Assembly: GCA_002633025.1 (NCBI GenBank)
Contig: NMRB01001720.1
Coordinates: forward strand, 51,947-115,946
DNA length: 64,000 bases
Direction: 5' to 3'
From: Notospermus geniculatus
Lineage: Eukaryota; Nemertea; Pilidiophora; Heteronemertea; Lineidae
Shown here: positions 10,430 through 22,378 of the stretch, piece by piece
Position numbering within the stretch: the stretch's first letter is position 1
Layout: every line of letters begins with the position of its first letter
Program-made: the position numbers and the translations under genes
Notes under the pieces: generated by a model
Database searches by the model: none
Seen by the model: only the letters and a program-made list of their open reading frames with translations
What the model was told of the DNA's origin: nothing

Positions 10430-10615
10430 CCGTCAGAAGTAGAATCTTCAACATCTTTTTTTCTCGACTTTTGGGCAGCACGTAACTTCAAAATATCGGA
10501 GTGTAGCGGTCGATACAGTAGCGTGTGTTTTACAGCACAAGTATTACGGCAGAGTTGTTCTGGGTACGTGCAACATTCGCAGCAGTCCAGAAACGGGTCA
10601 CATAGGGTGCGACAT
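10430..10615 (-). CDS. Putative internal exon encoding a cysteine-rich segment
   Basis: Open frame ending at a consensus donor (GACGG/GTGAGTATT). Residues include CRTLCDPFLDCCECC and PEQLCRNTC (eight cysteines, pattern C-x3-C-x5-CC-x-CC-x6-C-x3-C), then a basic stretch with KSRKKD and an acidic end. The left border is uncertain: CGATCGACCAG at 10616 is a weak acceptor, and the frame stays open to a stop near 10673. It is on the same strand as the two neighbouring cysteine-rich frames and shares the CCxCC motif with the one at 12.8 kb. It could be part of a third gene or a chance frame. Confidence 0.35.
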
Positions 10616-10699
10616 CTGGTCGATCGGAAATACAATTTGATTGCTTCAACACAGCTTTCGTCGTTTTCGTAATGTTTCGATCACCTTTTTTCCACGGTG

Positions 10700-11760
10700 T
10701 CATCAAATAGCCGTTACACCAATGCACAAATTTTGCGCATTGGTGACATGTGTTGTACTTACACAGAGCAATTAAACTTTATGGGCATGCTGCGAGTTGA
10801 AAAGATGCAGCCCCACATGCTACATGTAGGTGTCTACAGTGTGTCACAGAAAGAATGCAATAAAACGGTCAGTAGTTGGCTCTTCGATGGTTGATACGGG
10901 TTAATTCATTGATAAGCACCTTGTTTAAAGTCCATGAGATAACCATTCTGCAGCTGAACAATACGACCACTCAACTCATACCGGACTATTTGCCCAAATT
11001 CGGCATGACATAAGCCAATATCAAGTTCAACGCCCTCGGACTGTGAGTAACATCATCCAAGTGTGTTTTGTGTTCCGAGTAGCGAGACATTCTGCTGAGA
11101 GGAAGGTTGACACAAAAATGTGATCGACTACGTTTTCCTGGCGGTGTTGGTTTTCCAGAACAGAAACTAGGCCTCCCACAAGCGGCCAATGGTGTTAGGT
11201 TGGAGGATACTTCTCGAAAAGTAACTGCAACAGGTTGCCCCTGAATGGTTCTCTTGACTGGCTCTGGTTTGACATGCAAGTGTCATTGTGATTGGTCAAT
11301 TATGACCTGGTGTAACATGACGTAAAGCCACTCCGAGATGGACATTACTGCTGTCGTCAAAATGGCGGCCCACAATAGCAATGCTCCTGATTTTCCGGCG
11401 CGAAATATCTGAAAGTTTCCCCATACAGCTGTTGACGAGGACATCCATTGATGTCACTAACATAAAGTCAATTCGGTGGTGAAATTAAATAAACGAAAAA
11501 AAATAAATTTGTAGAATACCGGTGTATTTTTCGCTTCTGACCAACAAAGTTCTACTCCTATGTTCTATTTGAAATTTCGTCAGCCACTCCAGTAAGAAAC
11601 TTTGCCGGAGTTAACCCGATTTATCGGTAGGGGTATCATATTATGACAAGAGAATTTTCTCAACACCATCATACGGTTTATTGTTCTGAAAGTTCATGTT
11701 TCTTTCGATTGATGTCTCGATATGGCTATACACTGGATGCGACACAAGAGTCTTGCGGTT
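10700..11760. other. No gene recognised
   Basis: A minus-strand frame at 10986-11279 (97 codons) has no recognisable domain. One CCAAT box (ATTGG near 11292) and one AAAATGGCGG word near 11359. Confidence 0.35.
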
Positions 11761-11767
11761 TGGATTT

Positions 11768-12035
11768 AAAAGCTGACGTATCCGAACAAAAAGCCCCCAT
11801 GCGACGAGCAAGAGAATTGCAAACGCCCTGCAGACACCTCAAACGAAGGCTCAGAACATGATATACCCTGGCGCCACCTTATTTGTCTTCAGGCAACAGA
11901 GCTGTCAACATCTCCGGATACCTCTTACATTACTCAAACAAAAAAATCTTTTAGTCATTTATAGACGGGATTCGAGCCGTCGATCTTCTGATTTGTAATC
12001 CACCACTTTATTCACTCGGCCAACGAGCCAGCTGC
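11768..12035 (-). mobile_element. tRNA-derived SINE
   Basis: tRNA-like head with TGGCCGAGTG and GGCTCGAATCCC, then a tail containing GGTGGCGCCAGGG and GGGGGCTTTTTGTTCG. Same family as 54349-54612. Confidence 0.65.
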
Positions 12036-12127
12036 AGAGACAAGATTGTGTTTGTCACAGACGTAGGCCTTCGACTTACGTAATAATACTATGAATAAGA
12101 GAAAACATGAAGGGTCTTCCAACAAGT

Positions 12128-12320
12128 TCGGTGGCCGAATGGGGAAGACGGTGGAACAAGATAATAGGGCGCTGGTTCGATTCCCAGCTGGGTCAATTTT
12201 TTTTCTTTCAGAAAAATGTTCAGCAGGAGCTCACCAGAGGATGTTGACACCTCTAAAGCTCGAAGACAAATAAGGTGGCGCCCTCCTGGCGTCGTGGGGT
12301 ATATCATGTTCTGAGCTAGA
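12128..12320 (+). mobile_element. tRNA-derived SINE, variant head
   Basis: Head with GGTGGCCGAATGG and GGTTCGATTCCC, then TAAGGTGGCGCCCTCC and TGGCGTCGTGGGGT as in the copy at 54349-54612. It lies inverted to the SINE at 11768-12035. Confidence 0.6.
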
Positions 12321-12579
12321 CTGGTACCCGGTCTTCTGGGCAGCTTGCATTCGAAGACCGGTGAAAACAAAAGATCTACAGCGGATTCCCGACGAGTGAC
12401 GCCATTCTACAGTTCCAAGAGCAATAGACCGACGCTGAGCTAAATATAGACCAGCGAGCGCCATGATGGTTTTATGCATTTGCTTGCGTCTATGGCAAGC
12501 GGATTGTCCAGTTATTCAAAAAACCTATATTTTTGCACTAAAACCTAGTTTTTTGCTCATAAAACTTACTTTTTGTGNT

Positions 12580-12670
12580 CGAGTGCTCAGTTGCAACGCA
12601 ACCCAGTTGCAAAGCGAGTCGCAACGCAAAATCAACTAGAAAATCAATGGTGGATTCCAGGCTTAAGTGT
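12580..12670. repeat. Dispersed repeat with AAGCGAGTCGCAACGC
   Basis: GTCGCAACGCAAAATCAACT and AATCAATGGTGGATTCC recur at 30656-30725, and a diverged form at 26390-26450. Boundaries not defined. Contains the single N at 12578. Confidence 0.55.
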
Positions 12671-12830
12671 TTCAGTCAGATTTTTGAATTCTAGTCCAAA
12701 TTGTCACTTTTCCAAGAGAGCCGAGGAATAATGTTATAAGTTTCTTTTGTCTTAGTTGAAAAAAAAACGATGTTCCGATGAACGAGCGTTGTTCGAACTC
12801 GGTTGCTGTCGTGCAGAGCAGAATCATATT

Positions 12831-13135
12831 TTATGAAGAATATTCCGGCGTTTGGTCGTATTTATTCGCTGATTTGAGCAAGCTATACTTCAGCAGACGT
12901 AAAAGTTGACCAAATTTCCTCGTTGGTTTCGTCGGTATTTTCACCAAATCCTCGCCAACCGATCGTTTCCCGTAAAATTGTTCATTGAAGGCGCAGCAGC
13001 TGCAGCACCTTTCACATGATTCACTGCAGGTCGACGCACATCGGCTGGACGAACAAGTACTCCAACATTCACATGACTCCGTGTAGCCAATCGCGTGCAG
13101 GATGCAAATGAGCACCAGAACAGACGACAGGAGTG
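12831..13135 (-). CDS. Putative terminal exon of a secreted cysteine-rich peptide precursor
   Basis: Strong acceptor CTTCTTTTCTTTGCAG, then two bases and 100 codons to TAA. It opens with the end of a hydrophobic leader (LLSSVLVLICILHAIGY). A serine/cysteine-rich segment follows (ESCECWSTCSSSRCASTC, then ESCERCCSCC), then FNEQFY, the processing motif GKR, and a basic tail of about 50 residues. No in-frame ATG lies close upstream, so the first exon must be to the right and was not found. The general plan resembles 9213-9428 (leader, cysteines, Gly-basic site, basic tail), but the cysteine spacing differs. Family not recognised. Confidence 0.42.
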
Positions 13136-13532
13136 CTGCAAAGAAAAGAAGGTGAAAAATATTAGCCAAGGTCTCATACAGAGGGGGGGGGGACGGGGAC
13201 GGGGGATTTATCCCCCTTGCCCCAATCACCCCATGATTGAGGCAAGGGGGATACCCCCCTCAGGTTTGCAGACTAACCTTTTTCAAATATCACTATTTTC
13301 ACTTCAGTAATGTTTTTCTTTAATTTTCAAATGCAATTTTCATGCAGAAGAAAGACTAATTTTGCATTTTGAAGTGTAAAAAATGACTCTGGAGGCCATT
13401 TTTAACCAAACAAACGAAAAAGATTTTTTTTAAATTTTTTTCTCCCCCAACTTGACAATCCTGGTAGAAACCCTGTTAGCTAATCGTTGCGGCGGTATGA
13501 AAAAGGGTTAAACGTTCAGAAAGTTTCAATAA

Positions 13533-14048
13533 GTGAGATTTCGCAAATCTGACGAAACGCGAAGTACGAAATAGGACATTCTATTCATTTCCAGGACCTA
13601 ATGTATTTCTGGAGATGATTGCTACCACAAATGCCCCTGCTGCAAGGGCGTCTTTTAGCGTATCATGTAGACCAAGGGTCGTATTCTAGAACGTTCCTTA
13701 CGTTAAGGTCGACCTTAAGTCTATTGTAAAACCATCGAGAACAATAGATTTAAGGTGGACCTTTATGTTAAGGAACTTCCTGAAATGCGGCCCCAAGAGA
13801 GTTGTGGTGCATCTTGCTGTGAATTTTTAAATTTCCATTTCGTATCTACATGTACGAAGTGGAAACGAAATATATATTTCAAAGTTTAATTTACACCGCA
13901 ACTCTATCAGTCAAAGTCACACGCTAAAAGACGCTCCTGCAGCAGGCGATATTTATGGTAACAACCATCTACTTAAATACATTACGTCATGAAATGAAGT
14001 CCAATTTCGTATTGTGTACTTCGGGTTTCGTCAGATATGCGAAAACTC
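13533..14048. mobile_element. Foldback element with a nested element
   Basis: Outer arms TTTCGCAAATCTGACGAAA and TTTCGTCAGATATGCGAAA. Inside, 13680-13795 is a separate inverted repeat (GTATTCTAGAACGTTCC...TTAAGG; complement at the end). Confidence 0.65.
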
Positions 14049-14052
14049 AAGC

Positions 14053-15480
14053 TCTGAAATTCAAGTACAACAAGGCCAACGATGTGAATGCTTTCCTCTC
14101 TAATCCCGCCAGCAATTCCATCTTATTCCGATAGAGCAACAGAAAGAAAAAAAAACTGCCGCGAGAATTCCATAACTTATCTTATGAATGGAGGAACACA
14201 CTTGTTGTTAAGCCGAAGCACTTGAAACATGGTGCCTCAGGAAACTGTACAGGTACGTGCGCACATCCCTCGGCAATGTTTGGAATAGCCTGCGACATAT
14301 GTCGCGAAAATAATTCAATTTTTGCAAAACGACACACAGGTTATTTTCTGAGAAAGTACTATTTTGCTTGATTTCAAAGTCACTGCACCGAAGGTAAATT
14401 TAGCATAGACAAGTTGAATGGGGAACCGGCGTGCTAAAAGGAGGCGCTGGGCAACAACTAAGTTTTTCCACAAGAACGCATGCGCTGCGGCGTTGAACGT
14501 CATTGACGTCGTGACGTTATGTGAAATGCGTCATTCAGAATCACTGACGTCGCTCTTCGGTCTGTTATTTACACTAAAATAGTCAATTTTATCGATATAA
14601 TTCATCATGTTCCCGCTTGAATTTTCTTTTGAAAATACATGTACTCCGATACATTGAGTCAGTCCTATATTAGGGCTATAGAAGTAGGGTGTAGTTTCAG
14701 AATTAAATGGCAAAAAACGTTGGTTTGACTTTCGACGTCATACTTTTAACTGAGTGGTTCGTCAGCGCCACGTCACGGAGTTCGCGTCACGTGATAGACC
14801 AGCACACCGACGATGACGCCAAGATTTCAAAATGGCGATCTAGCATCAATGGCAGTGTTAAAATTTTCGTCCAAGTATCAAAAAATTTCAACGCTGCGTG
14901 GAGTATGTTGTCAATCGTGGCTAGTTTTGATGGCTCAGGCGTAATCACGCCGTCTTCAACAATGCCAGCGTTGCTATTGAAAAACACCGCACACAAGGCC
15001 TAGATCTAAACCATATCTTGCTGGCAATATAGCTGCAAGCACTCAGAAGAAAAGACTCGTGAGTTGCAAGCTTGAGGAAAGATATCTGGAATAAACGCCG
15101 ACTAATTAATGCCGACAATTCTGACGGCATGATAACATCTTAATGGCTGTCGACTGAAATCGTAACCAAAATGTCACGAAGTTAAATTTTACGCTAACTC
15201 AAATGAGCTGACTAATTAAAAATGCATGTGATAGGTTACGGCGGTGTTCCTCAGACTTACTTTCAGTCACGGAGGGCGTAGGCCTATAAAAGTACATGTC
15301 CATTTTCCGCTACAGTGGTACCTTGTCAGAAGAGAGTCATGGGTCGACTGAAGTTGAAATGGTGTTGTTCCCATAGCGTGCCCAAGTGTGAGAAAATTGT
15401 CACACTGGGGGTACCTCTAGCAAGGGTACCATAAAAATCCAGTTGCGTATTATTTACATGTAGCTCTTAAACCCGATGAG
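14053..15480. other. No gene recognised
   Basis: Frames at 14707-15003 (plus) and 14787-14996 (minus) overlap and neither matches anything I know. Includes a CACGTGA box near 14788 and an AAAATGGCG word near 14828. Confidence 0.35.
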
Positions 15481-15482
15481 CA

Positions 15483-15690
15483 GAGTTTTGATTTTCTAAA
15501 GCGCAAGAGTTTTGATTTTCTAAAGTGCAAGAGTTTTGATTTTCTAAAGTGCAAGAGTTTTGATTTCCTAAAGCACAAGAGTTAGTGATTTTCTGGAGCG
15601 CAAGAGTTTTGATTTTCTAAAGTGCAAGAGTTTTGATTTTCTAAAGTGCAAGAGTTTTGATTTTCTATCGCGAAAAAGTTTTGATTTTCT
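15483..15690. repeat. 24-base minisatellite, about 8 units
   Basis: Unit GAGTTTTGATTTTCTAAAGT plus GCAA, ending in diverged units. Confidence 0.85.
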
Positions 15691-17371
15691 AGCTTTTCTA
15701 TTAAGATGACCAATCGACATTGCAACTTAAATTAATTGCAATGTCCTGAATTCCATGTTTTTTTCGACTGTGGTCAACGGAACTCGGTGATATGAGATGA
15801 AGCAAAGTTTCGATAAGGGTACCGTACACGCTGAAGCACCCCCAGTTTATGAATGCGAGCATGAAGGAATCAAACATAAAGGTTCAACTGACAAATTTAG
15901 CATTTTATAAATGTGGACAATATCCCTTTAAAATCTATATGATATGATACACGTAAAGTCGTCTCCGAATTTCGCAAATTTTCGACCCCAATCGGGGTCT
16001 TCCTCGGGCACTTTCTAGTAGAGATCCCAGAAGTGAACGAGCTCTAAAATTCAACAGATTTTTATTCTGGCTCTTTCGTAGACAAGATCCTTCTGCACGT
16101 TTAGTGCAACCTTTGTTGAATTCTGACTACATGTAGTTTAATATGATACAACAGGACTGAATTGATGAGGACCCCACGAACGATGATGCGGCAGGGTCAT
16201 CTGTGCAGTTCATTTGAATAGGCTTGTACATTTGCACATGGAACACTAAAAAACGGCGCATGAAAATAACTCTGTTATCCTCAGAAATGAAATTCAAGGC
16301 ATCAAGTTGACAGATTCATATACCACAATATACCATAAAAAAGTTGAAGCCCCTGCCTATTACGTAAAGCCAAAATTCTGCCAGTGAGAGACATCTGGTG
16401 GCAACACATTGAAGTATCCATCAGTTTCTTCATCGTTCGCAGTTAAACCTTTATGTATTTGATTTCTTTATGGTACGAGGCAAAAACCTAACGCACTAAA
16501 CGTCAGAACAGAGAGAAGTTACACCACAAACGTCTGTCAGTTTGAAAGAGCCAGACTCAGGAGAAAAAAATCGCAGCTCAGAGTGGGAATTATCAGTCAT
16601 TACCCAATGGATAAAGCGCTTATTTTTTATTCCTTTTTTTCTTAACCGTGGGTGACCCTTGGGTGAACCCGAAACTCATTTGGGTCTCGCCAGCAATGCC
16701 TCTGGCTGATATTCCCCTGTGTCTACACGACGAATTACGCAAATGTACCTTGGTGACGTTCAACTATGGATATTTTTCTTAATTATACCTCCGAGTCCAT
16801 GATACAACTTTTTTCCGTTTTTTCCCGCGTTTTTTTAGCGGCAGCCATTTTGGGAATATCCGCCCGTCCACATTTTAGGAGCACGGTATTGGATCTCAAA
16901 TGCGTTATTTGACTGCCGACGTAGAGGGAGCCACCCAGCGGCAGTAAGACGAACTACAAAAATCCATTACAAAATGTACGTAGTAAATCGGGTCAATTCG
17001 CCGACAAAGGAGTTAGTCCCTGGGTTGGAGAGTGGCCCGGTGGCGCCGGCTGTCGAGAAAAAGTGGCAATACTGTGATCCTTTAATACTTGGGTAATTGA
17101 CAAACACAACAAGCCTGGTGGCAACTGGGGTTCGCTATGTCGAATAAGCATGGTTGGGGAGAAGTGAGGAATTAAGGATGTGGAGGAAGTGATGACTGTA
17201 ATGATAACAGTAGGCCTAAGACATGTTTTACATGCATTCCCATGCGAAATAAACGCAAGATCATTAAATACACGATGAAAAAAACAGAAAAGGTAAAAGA
17301 AGAAACAAAAAAATAATGAGAAAAGGTAAAAGAAGAAACAAAAAAATAATGAGTCAAGCCAAAGAAAATTT
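15691..17371. other. No gene recognised
   Basis: A fragment near 15970-16010 (CGACCCCAATCGGGGTCTTCC) resembles the centre of the element at 46803-46998. No exon seen. Confidence 0.35.
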
Positions 17372-17442
17372 ACACTCCCCGCGTATCGAACCCGAGACCT
17401 TCTGCTCCATGGGCAGGCTGCTTTGCCACTCGGCCATGGCGA
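17372..17442 (-). mobile_element. tRNA-like SINE head
   Basis: CGCCATGGCCGAGTGGCAAA with GGTCTCGGGTTCGATACGC; A and B boxes are good but the acceptor stem does not pair, so a SINE or tRNA pseudogene is more likely than a functional tRNA. Confidence 0.5.
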
Positions 17443-18221
17443 CTATGCACTCTGTGTGGCGCTGATGCATGGATCCATGTATTGTTTGGATATGTCAGGC
17501 GGCGCTGGAAATTTCCGCCTGTGTTGAAATTTCGGCAAAAGATGCACAATCGTTAACCTGTCCACCGTCAGCGTAGATAAATGTATCAAAATAAAATGTA
17601 TCAAAATAAGAAACATTTTTTGTATCAAAGACTGACGAAAACAGTGCGATTGTATATAAAGTACCGGTACATTACGAACTACATCGCGCATGCATATTGG
17701 GCCTAATATGTGAAGAAATAGTCCCTCCGCGGTGTATTGATTGACGATCAGGTCACGGAATCGCAAGGATAATGACTTCTCAACTCCTGACCGGTAACTG
17801 CTTTAAAAATCGTGTCTAATCGTGCGCATTACATAAAATAGCTCCCAATAGCTATTGACAACATTGTCCATGTACGTATTTACATTTTTTAGTACAGTTT
17901 ACAAACGTTTAAACACCATTTTATCTACCGCCCAGACTCCCGTCTGGCCTCCCTATTAAAATGTCTAAAAATAGATTTAGAAATCGCCGAAATTTGTACC
18001 TTTCCTGACGTTTGTTCGTACTGCCCAACCAATCAGGTCGACAGCTAATGGTAGACTATCACCAGACGCAATATGACGTTCAAACTCCGCAAAAGAAGGC
18101 CGTAAACGTCAAGTAAAGCTTGATTACGTCATACAAATGCTTTGGAAAAGTGGTGTGAAAATAGGGGTCCATATGGCCGCAGCTGGCGCTCCAAGCGGCT
18201 CCATAGCGAACCAAAAATGTG
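17443..18221. other. No feature seen
   Basis: One 107-codon minus-strand frame without recognisable domain. Confidence 0.35.
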
Positions 18222-18591
18222 ATTTTAAGGGGCTTACAGGTCGACATTGCGTCTTGAAGCAACTTGGGGCAACTAGGTTTCCAGAAATGGAACTCGGAGT
18301 GACTGATCAGTTGCCGATTTTGTCGCCCTGAGCGTGCTTGCGTCTCCGAGCTACTGCCGGATCCGCTAGTTGCCGCGAGTTGCTTCGAGCTGCCCATCTT
18401 CAACTTTTCGGCGACGAGTTGTTGGAATGGACCGAGGGCATGGAAGACGCGCTGTCGACACGAGCGTGCTGTTCGCGGTAACTGCCAGTTGCTCCGAGTT
18501 CCTCTCAATCGCTGAAATGTCGACCTGCGCGTGGTGGTTTTTTGATCTGCGACGGATCCGTCGAGTTGCTTCAAGACGCAATGTCGACCTG
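18222..18591. mobile_element. TIR element, ends AGGTCGACATTGCGTCTTG
   Basis: Arms AGGTCGACATTGCGTCTTG and CAAGACGCAATGTCGACCT. Related element at 36613-37100. Overlapping open frames (up to 164 codons) are by-products. Confidence 0.7.
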
Positions 18592-19009
18592 TATAAGCCT
18601 CGGTTATGTCGCCCTACGCTGTGATAGAAATAGCGTCAACTAGTTGCAACTGATATCTTATGTCGCCACCGACTAGAAAAATACCGATCGGTCGCAACTA
18701 CCTGGAACTAGTTTATCGCCATCTTTTGAGTGCTTATGTCGACACAGATTTCTTTTGAACATGTGCGACGTTCAGGATCTGGATATTTTTAGTTTGCAAC
18801 TAGTTGGCAACCAGTTACTCGCTGACGCCCGAGAGCTTATGTCACCGTGTAGTTGTGACTAATTAGTTCCAACTACGCGCCGATTATCAGTTGCCAACTA
18901 CATGTAGTTCTGACTGTACGTAAGGGCGACATAAACGAGGCTTAGTTATCAGTTGCAACTTGTTGACGCTGTTTCTATCACAGCGTAGGGCGACATAAGC
19001 GAGGCTTTA
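18592..19009. mobile_element. Foldback element, TIR with CGACATAA..CGAGGCTT
   Basis: Left arm (AAGCCTCGGTTATGTCGCCC, CTGTGATAGAAATAGCGTC) is the complement of the right arm near 18950-19009. The same right arm is at 280-337, so 1-337 is the right part of another copy cut by the window edge. Confidence 0.7.
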
Positions 19010-19425
19010 CACGACCAACATATTGCGGCAATTTCTTGGTAGACGTTGTCTTGGACAAGGCGATTCCATCCTCAGAATAAGGGGGAACCTCGGTTGCCCA
19101 GTTTGGCCTGCACATTTTTTTCGACACCCTGTGTAAAAGCCTAACAATATGAGTTTTTTAATTATCGCTTTATGCAGATGTGTCTGAACGACCATGTACC
19201 TTTCCAAAATGTGCTCCCGGCAGAACCATTCCCGACAGTTCTTTCGGTTGCCACATTTGTGGAAAGAGATTGAAAAATAAGAAAAACAATATACATGTAC
19301 GTGTAATGTAAACTGCAAGCAACATTAGGCTCTTTAGACATATTTCTTTCTTATTCCCCCCAGGCCCAACGATTTTGATGTTTTGATGACCCCACTGTTG
19401 GCGTCACAATTTGTCCCTTCTGTTA

Positions 19426-19581
19426 TTAGTGAGGTTAAGAAACCATATGTTAACGCTAACGCTAACGTTATTGACATCATTTTGACGTCACATCGAATGA
19501 ATCTGTTGTATTTCTTCGGGGAGTGGCGTCATTTTGACGTAATTAGAGTTAGCGTTAACGTATGGTTTCTTAAACTCACTA
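19426..19581. mobile_element. MITE, arms with AAACCATACGTTAACGC (second copy)
   Basis: Same inverted arms as 748-902, with a few substitutions. Confidence 0.75.
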
Positions 19582-19596
19582 TTATCTGGGTCGTAT

Positions 19597-19994
19597 ACAT
19601 CGGGTGTCCCAAAAACGTCACTGTTTTTTACTTGCAGTAGCTCAGCTTTCTTCCAACTGAATTCAATGAAATTTTGCTCTAATTCAGATCAGGATGTTGT
19701 TTATTGTCTGTAGAAATTTCAAAAAGATCCATCGCATATTCATTATGAAGTGCTCAATACAATATGGCATGTTAAAGAATGTAATATCGGAGTTGCGTCG
19801 CTATCTGATATTGTAGTTTTTTTTACTTTCATGTTATTGAGCAGAACACGCGGGATTTATATCAAATTGCTTTGATATTTTCAGCACATGTTCACAACAT
19901 CCCAAAATTGGTTCCTGTGAATTTTCAAAGAATTCCGCACTCAAATAATTGAGGTATCACAAGTCAAAAAGTATGACTTTTTTGGACACTCGAT
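19597..19994. mobile_element. Short Tc1/mariner-like non-autonomous element (second copy)
   Basis: Same termini and interior as 917-1314. Confidence 0.65.
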
Positions 19995-20230
19995 ACCCGA
20001 GTCTCGTCGAAAGACATTTTCTCTCGCCGTAGATTTATTGGAGACGTGTGAAATCAGCGGTAGAGTCAAGCTGATTTTAATCTTCCGTATGACATGTATG
20101 ATGTAGTAACTCTAATAACGTCAATTTTGTTAGGATTTGCTCACATTTGCCCGAAGTAGCTGAAATCAAAAGTTCGGCGTTTGAGTTGAGGGCGCAAAAA
20201 GCCGACGACGGGAACGAAAATAAAAAAATA

Positions 20231-20380
20231 AGGGAGGTTTAGAAATCAGACCATAAACGTAAACTTTACGACAACGTTATTTTTCATATTACACATTAAC
20301 CAGATTTCATATTGCATTTTCGGTACAAAATAACGTTGTCGTTAACGTGCACGTTTATCATTTGATTTCTAAACCTCCCT
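20231..20380. mobile_element. MITE, TIR GGAGGTTTAGAAATC
   Basis: Single complete copy at the place where the left duplication has two. Flank CTATTGTCTACAAAAGCCC is shared. Confidence 0.8.
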
Positions 20381-20804
20381 ATTGTCTACAAAAGCCCGTC
20401 ACTGCCAAGATACATTCTGTGAAACTTTTTAAAGACACATTAAAAATCTTAAAACCCTATCTGCTAGGAATTCATTTAAAGCTCCCACCAAGCACTTTTC
20501 AATGAACACCTAGTTTACCGTCAAACATCAGAATTATGTCATACTTTTTTTGGTTTTTCACGAAATGGCTCGGGACTGACAGTAAATAGATTTCAAAAGT
20601 GAACTTTTAAACTCAATCTTTAGCTTACTCGTCGTGAAAACCTACGTTTTGCAATATGACAGGTACTGAGTATTCATTGCAAATCTCTAGCTGGGGATTG
20701 GATACACTTTTCAATGAACTCCTTTGTAGGAACCTGAGGGTTTTCGTCGACGTTTCAGAATTTCCTGTTTTTTTCGTGGAGTTGCTATTTGCAGTGAAAA
20801 GGCT

Positions 20805-21199
20805 TTAACTTAAAGCAAATGGCTCGCGGTGTTTTTTGATTCAGTTGGGGCGCCATGACAGTTGGTCCTCAATATCAAGCACCATTTTGAGAAAAAGGCG
20901 AAAGAAGGATTTTAGTTTAATGGGAAATGCATTAGACAGCCAAACTTCGGAGGCGTATTCTGCAAAATCTGAGCCGCTTCAAAATCAATGTGAATTGCAC
21001 AAAAATGTACATTTTGACCAACTGAATTTGAAAACGTCATTAACCCATTTTAACAAATTTTTAATAGAACCTCGTCCCCAGTGTTTACGTTCGCATATTT
21101 GCAGAGGTTTTGCATATGGCTGGAGCACGGCTTTGCCTGGAGGCGAGATTCACTCAATCAAAAATCAAAACAAACCCCGCGAACCATTTGCTTCAACTT
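20805..21199. mobile_element. Element with TIR AAAGCAAATGGCTCGCGG (second copy)
   Basis: Same termini as 2261-2670. The 126-codon plus-strand frame overlapping it is a by-product of the repeat. Confidence 0.75.
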
Positions 21200-21411
21200 G
21201 GGACACGTCTTTGTGATATTTACAGTAAACACAAAGTCCGAATTTCGTAAATTATGTTTACTCTCATTTTGTGTGTTGTTTTTTGATGTTGGATATTTGT
21301 GATATTACGGTAGAATTTCTTACACGAAATAAATTACACCACAGTTTTATTCCGAGCAAAATGACCACAGGCTGGTTCTCTAACAGCCTGGTAATACACT
21401 GTATCTACTCA

Positions 21412-21450
21412 GTTAACGTTTACCTTATCGTTTGATTTCTAAACCTCCCT
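21412..21450. mobile_element. MITE remnant, right arm only
   Basis: Only GTTAACGTTTACCTTATCG with TTTGATTTCTAAACCTCCC remains; the complete element is at the matching place in the left duplication (3010-3135). Confidence 0.7.
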
Positions 21451-21672
21451 TATTATTACACCGCGTGAGTACGATTACCACAAACCCATGGTGAAAAAGG
21501 CTGATGTGCGAATATTTAATAAATTGTCGTTATAATTGAGTAGATACAGTAGGCCTAGGCCCTTTATCTAATGCTTGTTCGACATGCAGAATCATTGAAA
21601 ACTGCTTCTAAAGTGCAGCTCTCTATTAAGGACATATTTAGGTCTGACAGGCGCTGTGTCCTCAACCTACTC

Positions 21673-21890
21673 TAAACTCCCACTTACCTGTCCCTTTCCT
21701 GAACTCGGAAAAATGACTAAATCCTAAGTTGAAGATAGTGGGGTGGGGGTATGGTCAGAAACAGTAACGTCCTGTCCACTTACTTGTCCCACTCCCGAGC
21801 CTGGCAAAGAATGACAGCGTGCGATATCTTCAACTTAGGATTTGGTCATTTTTTCGGAGCTCAGGAATGGGACAGGTAAGTGGGAGTTCA
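21673..21890. mobile_element. MITE, TIR TAAACTCCCACTTACC (second copy)
   Basis: Same arms as 3393-3611. Confidence 0.75.
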
Positions 21891-22108
21891 GAGGTCAAAT
21901 GAACAAAAATGGTCATTTTGAGGCTAAACTTCGGTGTCCTTAGCGGAGAGGGGTTCTCATAATAGAGGTGTTCACCAATACAACATTATTATACATAGTT
22001 GTTGTTAAATGAATATTAATTGTTACTGTTAATGGTTACTGTGAAAATTTACAGGTAACAGTTAAAGTCTGAATGGCGATACTTTGATCGTAAATGCACA
22101 AAATGATA

Positions 22109-22377
22109 AAGTGTTTTTCACATTGAACTGGCCAAAGGTACTTGGCTGACCTCTTGTCACTAAACACTGTAATGGCATGATCACAAATAATAATGTTACA
22201 CAACCCTCGGCAGCCAGTGTCATGGCTGAACAGCTTTGCTTACACCATGAAAGAGCTATAATCTGTTTTCAAGTCAGTGTGTTGTGCAACACCACTACCT
22301 CTTGGTAAATGTGATCTGGTCACATTCCTGAGTTCAACTAAGTACCTTTGGCCAGTTCAATGTGAAAAACACTTTAG
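22109..22377. mobile_element. MITE, TIR AAAGTGTTTTTCACATTG (second copy)
   Basis: Same element as 3757-4026. Confidence 0.75.
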
Positions 22378-22378
22378 A

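Larger units (their letters stand above)
18688..22378. repeat. Large direct duplication, right copy
   Basis: Second copy of 1-4027. Between 21957 and 22109 it has about 150 bases not found in the left copy. It lacks the extra inverted element at 1669-1834. Confidence 0.88.

Noticed and set aside
17372-17442. Possible functional leucine-type tRNA
   Set aside because: A and B boxes fit but the acceptor stem does not pair and the anticodon loop is unconvincing; similar heads occur in SINEs here.
18080-18574. 164-codon minus-strand frame
   Set aside because: Lies over an inverted-repeat element whose other copy (36613-37100) does not keep the frame; no domain.
20836-21216. 126-codon frame conserved in three places (2.3, 20.9 and 27.3 kb)
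   Set aside because: Conservation follows the mobile element that carries it; copies differ by frameshifts and the reverse strand is equally open.
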